Assembly: GCA_013397935.1 (NCBI GenBank) | Contig: VZRN01001796.1 | Location: 1,272,867 to 1,336,866 of the forward strand | Direction of reading: 5' to 3' | DNA length: 64,000 nucleotides | Source of the DNA: Dasyornis broadbenti | Lineage: Eukaryota; Chordata; Aves; Passeriformes; Dasyornithidae | Shown here: positions 26,115 through 36,166 of the stretch, one piece after another | Layout of the letters: each line of letters starts with the position of its first letter | Numbering within the stretch: the first letter of the stretch is position 1 | The notes under the pieces: generated by a model | The model's database searches: none | What the model was told of the DNA's origin: nothing | What the model saw: only the letters and a program-made list of their open reading frames with translations | Translations under genes and position numbers: made by a program

Positions 26115-28101
26115 GGATGTGTGGGTGGTAAAATCAGGACAGCTGCAGTCAGTGACTGGAGAGGGGGAAATACACCTTCAACAGAAAATGCACAAAGGCT
26201 CTAAACTCTCAGGAGAGCTGAGGGAAGGATTAGCGAGCTCCTATCACCTTTATTGAAAGCTTCATTGAGGATAAAATCGTTTCTTTGGGAGATGAGCGAT
26301 ATGCAGATTGCGCCAGGGCTGGTGTTGTCATGTCAAGTCAGTTCAGTTGTGTGATAAAACCTGAGACATTTCAGTGCAAGAACAAATGGCAGATTTGCTC
26401 CAGCCTCGGGGCTCGGGGCAGACAGAGGCCCTGCAGATGTTGTTCTGACATTAAGGTAGATGTGAATTTAAACTGCCAGCCTGTGCTTCCCGCTTCGAAA
26501 TAAAACATGAGTCTTACCTACGTAGTCTTTTGTTTTAGCAGAGAAATAATAGCACTCATATCCTCCCTGGCCACCCCGTGCCACTGCAGAGCCCTGGCTC
26601 GGGCTGTGGCCCTTGGTCGGCATAGGGAGCCTATCATGCGCTAATCACGGTAATTACAATTATAAAATATTGTCTGTGCTTTCTAACAAAGTCTCGTGGT
26701 GTCTCTGGGCCTCCAGAAGGAAAATCTGGGAGTTCTTGGAGACCCGATGCTGGTGGTTCCCCTCGCAGGGCACTCTGCCCGTCCCCCTGCCCCAGGGGCA
26801 CAGAGGGGAGGCTGCCAGGAGCATCCCAACCCTGGGACAGGGAAGGAGCTGGCTCCTCCAGGGCAGCTTTTCACGTTTCCACCCTGGGCTGATTGCGCTG
26901 GTCTCCACGGAGCTCCTGATGCAAATGCAGATGTTGCAGGGAGCACGTGATCCAGAGTGGGCCCCACAAAGCCCTCAGGTGCTGAGCGTGCCCAGGGGAG
27001 CACAGCAGCTCCTGAGGGTGGCTCTGGAAATCGGAGCAAGGAGGGAAACCAAACAGATGGGACTTTAACCTGCTCTAAAGCACTGGGACGTTTTCTGGTG
27101 GCTTTGTCTTTCCTTATAAAGTTTTCTCACTTTCTACCATTCCTCATCCCTTTGGTGATTCTGACCAGGAATTGTGCAACTGGGTCAGGTGATTCACGGA
27201 TCAGAGTTTGTGGGCACCATTTTTACTCCTCATTTGTTCTCCTGCAGGTCGGTAACGCTGAACAATGAGCGTTTCAGACCTGCCCTGTGCCCTTTTATTT
27301 ATGCGGCTAAAGCAGACAAAGCAACTTGCAGCAGCTGCATGCACTGGAGAGCTGTTGTGCCATTTCGAGCTCTGCCAGCTGCATTGCTGGGCAGCAATTC
27401 ACAGCCCTAGGTGCAAGGTTTATTCTGGAAATCAAGCACTAGGAGCGAGATCAAATCCAAATCTATCAGAGAAAAAAAAAAAACAAACCAGTAAGCTCTG
27501 CAAGAAACGTGTTTCATTGATTTTGCATTTGCTCTTTAATAAATTCTGGGGTTTTTTTCCCTCTTGACAGATGGCAATTGGATTTCTGCATCCTTAAAAA
27601 AATCCCAGGCTATTATGTCCAATGATTTAACGTCTTTCACATTTCAAAATATTAGAGACGGGCCTAAGACAAAGTTTGGATTTAAATACTCCTGTTCCCA
27701 GAGGGTGTTCTGCTCCAAGGCTGTGGTTCAGGCCCATCTTTTCCTTTCACAAGTATCCATGTGGAAAGGATACTGCCAAATAAACCTCCTGTTTTGAAAA
27801 GTGAACTATTACATGTGTTTCTAATAACATGTCAGATGGAGAAGCATGAAGTAATTTCAATTATTTTTATTATTTGTCTGTGGTTTTTGCTTTCTTCTTT
27901 CATTTTGCTTAGCAAAACAGTGAAGCTGGAGCAGGTCATCTCCCTCCCCACTTACAGCCAGCAAATCAAAGCGAAACTATCACTGGCAAAACTCCTGCTG
28001 TGCAAACGCTTCTGGATACAAGCGAACATAGTTAAAAATAAATTATTTCTTAAATTGCACAAAGGTATCTGCTGAAATCCATTTCCTGTTCACTCAATGC
28101 T

Positions 28102-28209
28102 AAAAAAAAAAAAAAAAAGGGAGAGCAGGAATACTGAGAAGCAAAAAAAAAAAAAAAAAAAAAAGGAAAAAAAACGCAGGAAGTAAAAAAAAAAAAAAAA
28201 AAAAAAAAA
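28102..28209. repeat. Cluster of three poly(A) tracts
   Basis: Three homopolymer A runs (17, 22 and 25 nt, at 28102, 28143 and 28185) are separated by short G-containing spacers. They lie about 330 bp upstream of the alternatively processed SYN2 exon at 28538. Confidence 0.9.
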
Positions 28210-28537
28210 TGGTTCCTGGTGCTGGGAACTGAGGATAAAGTTCTTACCCAAATGGAGGTAAGGGTTGGGAAGGCACTCCCTGCATCCTGATCACATGCAG
28301 CAAAGGGAAAAAAACAATTTTTATAAGAGCTCAGCTTTGGACTAGCCCAGGATTCATATATCAAGTCAGACAGCAACTAAATTAAAAAATGATATCTGGA
28401 ATAAATTTAAAGTATACGTTCAGCCCCACCAATAAAGAGCTTTCTAATGAAAATAAAGACAAATTAGTGGAAAATTGGAACCGAGCTACTCTAATTTTAT
28501 TTTTCTTTTCTCTTCTGTTTTCAAATGTATTTTCCAG

Positions 28538-28598
28538 AGTGGATCACTAAAGGAGCCAGAGCCAAACAAAATCCCACCTCAGCGACCACCACCTCAAG
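28538..28598 (+). CDS. SYN2: SYN2 exon, rest of domain G (isoform IIa form)
   Basis: This 61-nt exon has acceptor ttttccag and encodes SGSLKEPEPNKIPPQRPPPQ plus the first base of a glycine codon (phase 1 exit). It continues the proline-rich domain G, which in mammals contributes to SH3-type and vesicle interactions. The PPQRPPPQ end is identical to mammalian synapsin II as remembered. The 5' splice site is CAAG|gttgtt, a poor match to the consensus because positions +3 to +6 are all unfavourable. The acceptor that joins it is at 32386, where the completed Gly-Gly-Pro matches the expected isoform IIa junction. The same DNA, left unspliced, encodes the isoform IIb tail. Confidence 0.94.
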
Positions 28599-28666
28599 GT
28601 TGTTTACAGTACATTCTCGACTGTAATGGCGTTGCAGTAGGACCAAAACAAGTCCAGGCTACTTAG
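28538..28666 (+). CDS. SYN2: SYN2 isoform IIb terminal exon (read-through, domain I)
   Basis: If the weak donor at 28599 is not used, the frame continues from PPQRPPPQ into GCLQYILDCNGVAVGPKQVQ and ends AT with stop TAG at 28664-28666. This is the known C-terminus of synapsin IIb, differing from the human tail as I remember it by about two conservative changes (Val for Ile, Thr for Ser). Isoform IIb lacks domains H and E. In mammals it is a vesicle-associated protein made alongside IIa by alternative processing of the same transcript. Conservation of this tail in a bird argues that the read-through is functional and not a processing accident. Confidence 0.93.
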   Translation, partial: SGSLKEPEPNKIPPQRPPPQGCLQYILDCNGVAVGPKQVQAT

Positions 28667-30905
28667 CTAACTGACACCAAAAGCAAGGGTTAAAGCAAAA
28701 AAAATGAAAAGAGAAAAAACAAATTGAAAGAAAAGAAAAGAAACAAACAATCTTAAAAGCAACCATCCCAGTTTTGTTCAATTTGCCATTGTTTCAGTGC
28801 TGACCTGGACTGTGTTTTTTCTATGCAGTGTCAACTCTCCCGTCTGGTTGTTTCCTTGTTCCTGTCTGTGCGTGTAATGCTTTTCCAACCTTCCTCTGTA
28901 AAACTTGTGATTGCAGGGCTGCTGTCAACGGTGTACAAAGAATGTGCCTCTCTAGAGCCCAGTGCCACTGTACATTTTGGATGGGTAGACAGTATTTTTG
29001 GAGTATTCGATATCGTTCAGTAAAACCCCCCCGAGGCGCAAGCCCCGGCCCTTTGCTTACTCTGTGAGTGTGTGCACACTGTACTCATAGCCTTTATTTT
29101 TCTGTGCGTGTGCATGACCGATAGGTAGGTGATCCAGAGATATTTTTCAAAGTCTAGTTTAGGATTTGCTAGTGAGGCTTTTTATTTATGATTTTATAAA
29201 GTTTATTAACCGTTGAGTTTTACTTATATGCGAGGGGAAGTCTGCTATTTCAGTGACTCCATAAAATACAGTTCTTCCCGAGGAATATTTAAAATATCTT
29301 CTATTTTACATACTGGTATTCATATTTTTAGTAATTCTGCATTAAATTATTAGCTACAAAGCTATGTAAATGGGCCACCTATGTGCAATATCTCAGTGAA
29401 AGTGTGAGTATTTAATGTATCCTATTTCAATTAAGTAGTACCTTTTGTTGTCATTCTGAATTAGTAACCTATGGAGATTTTTAATGAAAACTGATGCAAA
29501 TACTTTCGAAAAATCTTACACTTACCTAGGATTTAAATCCCAGGTTATTTGGTGAGAAGTACCTCAAGGACTGTTAAACTCATTTCATTTCAAGCACTCA
29601 GAAGTGAGGGGATGGCAGACCAAGGTACCTGGAACCAGCTGAGGATCCTGGGTTAGAATGCAGGACAGAAATGTCAGTGGTTTTCTTTACCAACTCAGGT
29701 CTCCTGCTTTACACCTACGAGTCTCCAGAGAGCTGTAAAGAAAACCCAGTCCCGACGTTATCCACATAAATAGGGTTTATAAGAACTGCTTGGCATCAAA
29801 CACGCAAGAGGCCTTGAGATGCCTGACAAGTGCTAGATTTTCTGTAGGTAAATTCTTTGTGATTTTTACATAAGCAATTTCTAATGTAATATTGTGAGAA
29901 CTCCACGGGCAGGCAGTTAATCTGTTGTGAGAAATCTAGCCTAGAATCACAAGCTGCACACTGCTGGCATACCAGAAAGCTTAGTTGTAAGCGAGCCACA
30001 AAACGGTAATTTTCATCTTGAATATGTACAAAGATGAGTAGTGGCCACTAGTTTAGTGCAAACAATTATGTTTAAAGGGAAAACAGCCTTATGTTCTGCT
30101 TCTGTTTTCCCCACAAACACTGGAAAAAAGTTATCAGTGAGTCTCATCATTCTTAGTGTTTCTTTTATTTGTACAAGCTGGCTGGTGAGATGAGAATTAA
30201 GGTATGCATTATTAGCTATTTAAATGTTTGTGGTAAGTGCTACTGTTTACTACCTATCAGTAAATTACATGACTATTTTGCTTTAGTGATCAGCATTTGT
30301 CTGGGTCAGTGATCGTTCCAACGATGGCATTGGCTGCTCTGTTCTATATGAAGGAAATTCCACGTAGAAATCAGGTTCACAAATCCTTCCCTCCAGCCAC
30401 CCTAAAAGCGAACAAACCATACTGCCCTGGGGTGGAGAACTGAATCTGATGACTGATTTTTCTTTCAAGCAGTTGGTATTTTTTGCATGGAGTAGTGCCA
30501 GTATTCACAAGTGCTTTTCACACGACATTTGTGCGTTGTGTGTGCGCGGAAGACCTGGGTGTCTCAGACAGGATTCCAGCCTGTTCCCTGGGAAGGATTC
30601 GCAGGGGCACACACAATTCCTACATCCCACAGCCAAGAAAAAAAGCCAAGATGTCTCTCTGCATGTCAGCATGCTTAGGTGCAATATTGTGGGTAACAGG
30701 GAACAGATGTTTTACAGTGTAGGCTTAATGTTCAGTTCTGTTGAGTTATTTTTGGTAAAAGTTTCTTTCATGATTGTTGCCTTTTGTACAACCCAGCTGC
30801 AAGAAAGTGAGCAAACGCTGGAAATGTGACAGCAGTATATCTTTTATGTGAAATATCTTGTACAGCTTAATGTGCAATAAAAGAAAGTTATATCTGTCTT
30901 CAGTG
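28667..30905 (+). other. SYN2: Putative 3' UTR of SYN2 isoform IIb
   Basis: The AT-rich sequence follows the IIb stop and runs to the AATAAA at 30876, with a GT/T-rich stretch just after it. It holds an A-rich purine tract (28,690-28,760) and AU-rich stretches with TATTTAT (about 29,170-29,400), typical of a long neuronal 3' UTR. Its end is inferred from the signal; no transcript data are available. For isoform IIa the same DNA is intron. Confidence 0.7.
30876..30881 (+). terminator. SYN2: Poly(A) signal for SYN2 IIb
   Basis: A canonical AATAAA with GT-rich sequence (tctgtcttcagtgt) about 10-25 nt downstream. It is the first AATAAA hexamer I noticed after the IIb stop with a good downstream element. 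Confidence 0.7.
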
Positions 30906-31237
30906 TAAAGTTTCTGGCATTCAAGCCTGTACGTACAAGTGGGGGAAAGGAACCTTTCTGGTTTTCAGTATTGAGTGAAAGGAGACTAATAAGAAAATGC
31001 TCCTTATTAAGATGTTGCAAGACCATGTTATCACCTTCAAATATTTCCTACAAAAGTGGTTCAAATTAATAAACAATGAAGGCACATTCCTTAACATACA
31101 GTATGTGCTATTTATCTTTCTCCACCACAACACACCACTACAACTGTGTTAAAACTGAGTGAGGCATTAGCACATGCTGTCCTCACACACACACACTGCA
31201 ACCTCGTGTAGGAAGGGGAAAGTTGGCTATAACAGCA

Positions 31238-31240
<3 letters not shown>

Positions 31241-31297
<57 letters not shown>
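31241..31297. repeat. Uninterrupted 57-nt poly(A) tract
   Basis: A pure A homopolymer on the + (sense) strand about 360 bp past the IIb poly(A) signal. It shows no retroposon signature on its 5' side. Confidence 0.95.
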
Positions 31298-31299
<2 letters not shown>

Positions 31300-32385
31300 C
31301 ATGTATTGGAGCAGTACATCCAGATGTGATGGGTTTCTTTTAGAGACTCGAGCAGATTAAGTGTTTTACTTGCACTAAATATCTGTGCAAGACTAAAAAT
31401 TCCCAGACATCCAGAATGTCTAGCTCAGTTGTGTTCTGTATTTACAACAGCTCTTATCCTGAGTGAAGCATTATACAAACAAATACTCAGAATTTCCTCC
31501 CATCCTTTCTCCCCTAAAGTCAGATGTCCTGAGAGCATTGTCACGTGCAAGAGTTAAAACTCAGTTATAACGACCATCAGTCCAGAAAGCCCCAGCAAGA
31601 CCTGGGAGCTGAGATACAAGCAGCAAGCCCTGGTATCTGACACAGCACAGTTTCAGTCAGAAAGCAGGAAAAAAACCCCCTCTGGATGATGCTGCAGCAT
31701 CTTTCAGCCATGGATCTCACAGCCTGAGCCTCTCCTGCACGTTGTAGTTTCACACTTCACACAGTAGTTTGCCAGTGCTGTGCCTTCTCAGTGAAAGATC
31801 ATCTTGGTAAAGGATTAGTCATGGTTTCCTTGTGTTTCGTGTAATGTTCTTGACATATCTCACTGAGGGGTTAAGTAAGTTATTAAAATACTTTCAATCA
31901 GCCAGAAAACTTCAGTATAAAGCTGTTTTACTGCTACAAGAGTGAATCTTAGAGGAATATTACAGAAATAATTTTAATGCTTTGGAGGAAGAAAACTGCA
32001 GTAACTCCACAGAAAGTAGTGAATGTCTTGCTGAAATAGATATTATTACTGTGTTCAGTTATCTCACAGCCTCTCCTTGACTCGGGCCAAAACTCTTCTG
32101 GGTGTAACTCCATTGGTTTGGTTTGAAGTCAGTACCTGGGATAAATTGGGTGTTCTTTAGCAATTTTAAGGATGATTCCTAGGGGCTCCAAGCAAGTTCC
32201 TAATGTACCAAGTGTGAATATACTATTGCCTCCGTGCAAGTGCAGTCCATACGGGTAGAATTTTGCCTCGCAAGTAGCATGAATCACGTTGGAGGATTGG
32301 ATTATTTTAAAGTGTTGGGTATGAAGTCTGAATAAGGCCTCTTTGAAACTATAACATTATGAAGTTTTTCTTGTACTGAACCTAG

Positions 32386-32668
32386 GGGGCCCAGTGCAAC
32401 CCCAAGGAATGCAATCCCAAAGCCAGGAGCCATTGCAGCGCCTGTTCCCCGCGGGGCAGGCAGCAAAGCCCGCAGCCTCGCAGCCCCAGCGGCCGCCCGG
32501 ACCCACCACCCAGCAGCCACGGCCCCAGGCTCAAGGTCCTCCCAGCTCCAGGTTATCAAAGGAAGCAGAACCACAGGCACAGGCCCAGCCAGCTCCTCAG
32601 CCAGCTGCTCCCCAGCCAGCACCACAGTCTGCGCCTCAACAGAAGGCTCAGCCGCATCCCCAGCTCAA
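32386..32668 (+). CDS. SYN2: SYN2 exon, domain H (isoform IIa linker)
   Basis: This 283-nt exon has acceptor gaacctag and donor gtaaga, enters in phase 1 and leaves in phase 2. It encodes GGPVQPQGMQ, then a low-complexity Pro/Gln/Ala-rich region, and ends QKAQPHPQL plus two bases of an asparagine codon. The first ten residues and the final PHPQLN match mammalian synapsin IIa domain H as remembered. The middle does not: the bird has repeated Pro-Ala-Pro-Gln runs where human has a serine run. The region is predicted to be disordered. It links the C/G core to domain E and occurs only in isoform IIa. Confidence 0.93.
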
Positions 32669-35142
32669 GTAAGAGTCGCTTTATCTCTTCTTCTTCTCTC
32701 CTCGTGGCACGGATTTTGTGTAAATGTCATTTGGGAGTTGGTCTAATATCAGGGGGAAATGTACACAAGCTTAAAATAAGTTTAAAGCCACTATCGTTGG
32801 TTCTATCCTGAGCACGGCACAAAACTTCATCTGCCAGTTGTGTGATTTCTGCCCCAGCCGGGTCTGGAAAAGCAGCACCTTTCTTGTCTTTGTTTCCTCC
32901 TTTTGGTGCCACTGACTCACAGGCTGGGTGTGCTGTCAGCTGCACTCCAAGAGGAAGTCTTATCTCGTTCAACTTTTAACCTTGCAGTCACTGAGACAGC
33001 AGAGTCCCTTTCCAAAGGCCTATCCAGGCTGGATAATGTCGGACAGTGGCTGCCAAATCGGTTCCTTGTGCTGCCCTCGGCTGTGCAGAGGCACTGCCTG
33101 AGCCCAGGGGATGTGCTCAGGCCCTGCCCAGAGAAGGCTGCACAAAACTGAAAAAAATAAAATGGTTGTCCCACTTCTGGAAGATTCCTTATGGATTTAT
33201 GTGCATCCAGTAAGGAATACGGGAAGGNNNNNNNNNNNNNNNNNNNNNNNNNNNNNNNNNNNNNNCCCCAGCTCAAGCGCAGCCAACAGGAACCCCAGGA
33301 AAGGCAGCAGCAGTGGTTTGCAGTTTCCCAGCACAGCAGCCCTGGCACAACCATTGCCAGGAGAATCTCAGACACATCTCCTTGGCCTGGTGTGTACAAA
33401 GACCTGCATGGAGCCTTTGTTTCCTCCAAGGAACACAGATCCCCTTGTTCCACCCACTCCCGTGCTAACACCGGCGGGGAACAGCCCTGGGTCCTCCCCG
33501 AGCCCAGCTCAGTGCCAAAGATATGCTGGGCTACAATGTGCACAGAGGACAGTATTTCCCTTGCCTCCCTGGGACAATGCATTTCTTTATTCCGTTTTAT
33601 AATCATAAACCTCACATTGATTTATCTATCATTTAAATAGACACAGAGAATAGAGAGGCTGATTTTTTTTTTTTTTTTTAGCGAGGTGGAAACCAGTTTA
33701 CAGTTTGAAACTTGACAACTTCTGACGCTGAAGAAAAGCAGCTAAGAACAGTTACAGGATTCTGCCACATGCTGGTTCCCAGCTTTCTCCTTTAAATTTT
33801 TTGTTCACATCCAGATTCATTTGTCTCTTCTTCAAATGGAAGAGTCTCTATTGAAAATAGAATAACAAAGGAGAAATTTATTTTTTTTTTTAAGATGTAA
33901 GCCATAATAAGAACAGCTTTTCCAACTTTCAGAAGCAGTTTTAGGTCTACAGCAAGGCTCAGATCTCCTGCCTGTAGGATTAACTCTATTTGCATGTATA
34001 TGCTTTGTATTCACCCACATGCTGTTGCCTAACCTGTATGTACATGTTATTAATCTGTGAATAAATATTTAATTAGGCTACTTATTGTGTTACTAATCAA
34101 GTCAAGTGCTGCTTCCCACCCTCCCTCTTTCAGTGAGTACAAACAAACATTTATCAGTCTATTCTCATTAGCACAACTATAATTTATGAAAAACCTAAAC
34201 CGCCTGCAGCACTGTTTGCTGTACATTATTAGTTTAGAAGTAGAGAAGCTGCAAACCATGAGGAGTCTGAGACAATCTGAATAAGAAAAGTGTTTTAGTT
34301 TTACTAGAGCCAAAACTGAAATCTATTATACTGAGATAAAAATGAAATCAGGGAACTCGTTTCACTAATGTAGGGGTGTCTTTGTAAAAAGCTGATAACT
34401 CATTAATATGTTCTATTTCAATTCAAGCCTATTTTTCAGATGTTATTTTATCTGACAAGTCATGAGTTAAAGTTTTAAGCTTCAGCTATTTTCCTTCTTG
34501 TTTTCCTTGTAGTGTTTTTCATGCTTATGGGAACTTGCACAGAAGTTATGTGATAGCACTGAGTAGTTTTGCTGGGCACTGCCTATAGACAAGGAAAAAT
34601 ATATCTGACTTGAGGTTGGTTTTTTTTTTTTAAGATATAAAGGTCATCAAGCCTCCATTAAGGATCTAATGTCCAATACATGCAGACTGAGGGAGAGCAC
34701 ATTACAACTTTAGGATTCATTCTTCCAGCTTTGGTCAAAATACCTGATTTTTCTCTGTGCACAACTGTTTACAGCCTTACCAAAACACAATTATTAATCA
34801 TCTCTGTTGGATTGTGTTTGGGATTTAGTAGCCAGGGCCACGTTTTCCTCAAGCTCTAATTTACATCATCCAATTCAGATGTATAGAAAGAAAACAAAGC
34901 AGCAGTGTGTTCCTTGGAAGAAATATTATCCTGCAGCCTTACTCCCGCGTCGGAGTGCAGGAGGAATGTGCTGTGTGGTGCGTGCCTGTGCGCTGCACAG
35001 CTCCATTGCTCGCGGTGAGAGCCCATTTTTGCCCACATCTCTGGGACATTTCCCCTCTCCTCACCACTCATCCAAGAGCTCAGGGGGTGGCGGCTGGGGG
35101 ACGATGTGGCCATGCAGAACCTGCTGTGTTTGTGTCTTGCAG
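32669..35142 (+). other. SYN2: SYN2 last intron with assembly gap
   Basis: The intron runs from donor gtaaga at 32669 to acceptor tttgtgtcttgcag ending at 35142. A 38-N gap lies at 33228-33265, and T-rich runs occur near 33,665, 33,880 and 34,620. The rest is unique sequence with no exon seen. Confidence 0.85.
33228..33265. other. Assembly gap
   Basis: Thirty-eight Ns in the last SYN2 intron. The first bases after the gap (ccccagctcaag) repeat the end of the domain H exon at 32660, which may be chance or a small assembly duplication. Confidence 0.95.
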
Positions 35143-35278
35143 CAAGTCGCAGTCCTTGACAAACGCCTTCAGCTTCACGGAGTCCTCCTTCTTCCGGTCG
35201 TCCGTGAACGAGGACGAGGCGAAAGCCGAGACCATCCGAAACTTGAGGAAATCCTTCGCTAGTCTGTTTTCTGATTAG
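35143..35278 (+). CDS. SYN2: SYN2 last coding exon, domain E (isoform IIa C-terminus)
   Basis: The exon completes an asparagine codon, then encodes 44 residues beginning KSQSLTNAFSFTESSFFRSS and ending in SFASLFSD, with stop TAG at 35276-35278. Domain E is shared by the 'a' isoforms of synapsins I, II and III. It is required in mammals for vesicle-pool clustering and for oligomerisation/targeting at presynaptic terminals. The sequence is nearly identical to mammalian synapsin IIa as remembered. The acceptor tgtgtcttgcag and the split codon (AA|C) fit the preceding exon exactly. Codons are GC-rich at third positions compared with the flanking intron. Confidence 0.97.
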
Positions 35279-35420
35279 CCAGCTTCACCACCATGCACCT
35301 GGTATAGTCTGACAGCACCAACGTGAATGTCCCATAGGTTTTGTTCTCCCTGTGCCAGCACCCTTCTCCACTGTGCTCACTGTTGTACCAAGCAATATGT
35401 TAAACCTACGAAACAAAACA

Positions 35421-35426
35421 AATAAA
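35421..35426 (+). terminator. SYN2: AATAAA, first candidate poly(A) signal of SYN2 IIa
   Basis: The AATAAA hexamer lies 143 nt past the stop in an A-rich context (caaataaatag). It has a poor downstream element, so use is doubtful. Confidence 0.35.
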
Positions 35427-35605
35427 TAGCAGGAGGACTTTGGCGAGATCCCGTTCAGGAACATGTATAAACACCTGTAAAGAAGGAAGGGTTCCATTGC
35501 TCCCACAGAATGTCCAATTCCAAGGTCCTTCTCCATTGTAATTTTGTGGCCTTACTGTGACTGAAGTATCTAATCCTATTTGAGACTCCTTTGTAGAATT
35601 GTGTT

Positions 35606-35611
35606 AATAAA
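35606..35611 (+). terminator. SYN2: AATAAA, candidate poly(A) signal of SYN2 IIa
   Basis: The hexamer (gttaataaagc) is followed within 30 nt by a T/G-rich stretch (gggtttctccttgctttgcc). This is the best-supported proximal site. Confidence 0.6.
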
Positions 35612-36014
35612 GCATTGAGGAATGGGTTTCTCCTTGCTTTGCCCATTTCCAATGCATTGCAATGCATGTGTATTCTGTGTGTAAATGTTTTGTACTGCAG
35701 AAGTATAGTCTTGACTTGTTCTTGCCTCCCAGATTCAGGAGGCAACTCACACTCACATTCTTGTCAAGCCACAGAAATAATGTGAGAAATTGAAGCAGTT
35801 TCTTCCTCCTTCTCCAATCCTTCCATCAGCTGGTTGTAGACTTCTGATGTATTGCTGAGAGTTATCAGTACACTAAATGTCATAAATAGAGTGTATATGT
35901 ACTACTGTATCTCCATATGTCTATTTAAGTAATTTATTTCCAAACTGTAACCATAACTGGGTTTAGTTGCAAAGAATATGCATGATGTTACCCTTATTTT
36001 TGTGAACACCTTCT

Positions 36015-36020
36015 AATAAA
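36015..36020 (+). terminator. SYN2: AATAAA, distal poly(A) signal of SYN2 IIa
   Basis: The hexamer (ctaataaatg) is followed by a short T-rich segment. A plausible distal cleavage site. Confidence 0.55.
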
Positions 36021-36160
36021 TGTAAAGTCCCATGCCTGATTTAAAAAAGATGTCTTCTACAAAGCTTGTTTCAACATCAGTATATAGTCTATTTTGACTG
36101 ATATCAAGAGGGTAGCTTTGTGATTATAAAATACTTGGACACAAACTGCAGCTGTAAGAA

Positions 36161-36166
36161 AATAAA
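36161..36166 (+). terminator. SYN2: AATAAA, most distal candidate poly(A) signal of SYN2 IIa
   Basis: The hexamer (gaaaataaactatc) lies about 880 nt past the stop. A modest T/G-rich stretch (cccttgttgaatc) follows. Confidence 0.45.

Larger units (their letters stand above)
13581..28537 (+). other. SYN2: SYN2 intron, 15 kb
   Basis: The intron runs from donor gtagga at 13581 to a strong pyrimidine-rich acceptor ending ttttccag at 28537. It contains an assembly gap inside a poly(A) run at 14.8 kb, several short tandem repeats (18.0 and 18.4 kb), a TA/CA microsatellite (19.2 kb), a pair of inverted CR1 ends (22.5-22.7 kb), a pyrimidine-rich block (about 23.9-24.9 kb), and A-rich runs at 22.85, 26.1 and 28.1-28.2 kb. 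No additional exon or nested gene was recognised. A minus-strand frame near 19.9 kb has a short HPQQ string reminiscent of TIMP proteins, but nothing else in it fits. Confidence 0.8.
28599..32385 (+). other. SYN2: SYN2 intron retained/polyadenylated in isoform IIb
   Basis: The intron is bounded by the weak donor gttgtt at 28599 and the acceptor ctgaacctag ending at 32385. The first 2.3 kb serve as the IIb tail and 3' UTR. The remainder (about 30,906-32,385) is unique sequence apart from a 57-nt poly(A) run at 31241. Confidence 0.85.

Noticed and set aside
33266..33290. Apparent second copy of the end of the domain H exon (ccccagctcaag) right after an assembly gap
   Set aside because: Only about 12 bp are shared and the following bases differ (cgcagcc against taagagt). 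Too short to call an exon duplication.
32917..33615. 232-codon minus-strand frame crossing the N gap in the last SYN2 intron
   Set aside because: The frame is bridged by Ns and has no recognisable domain.
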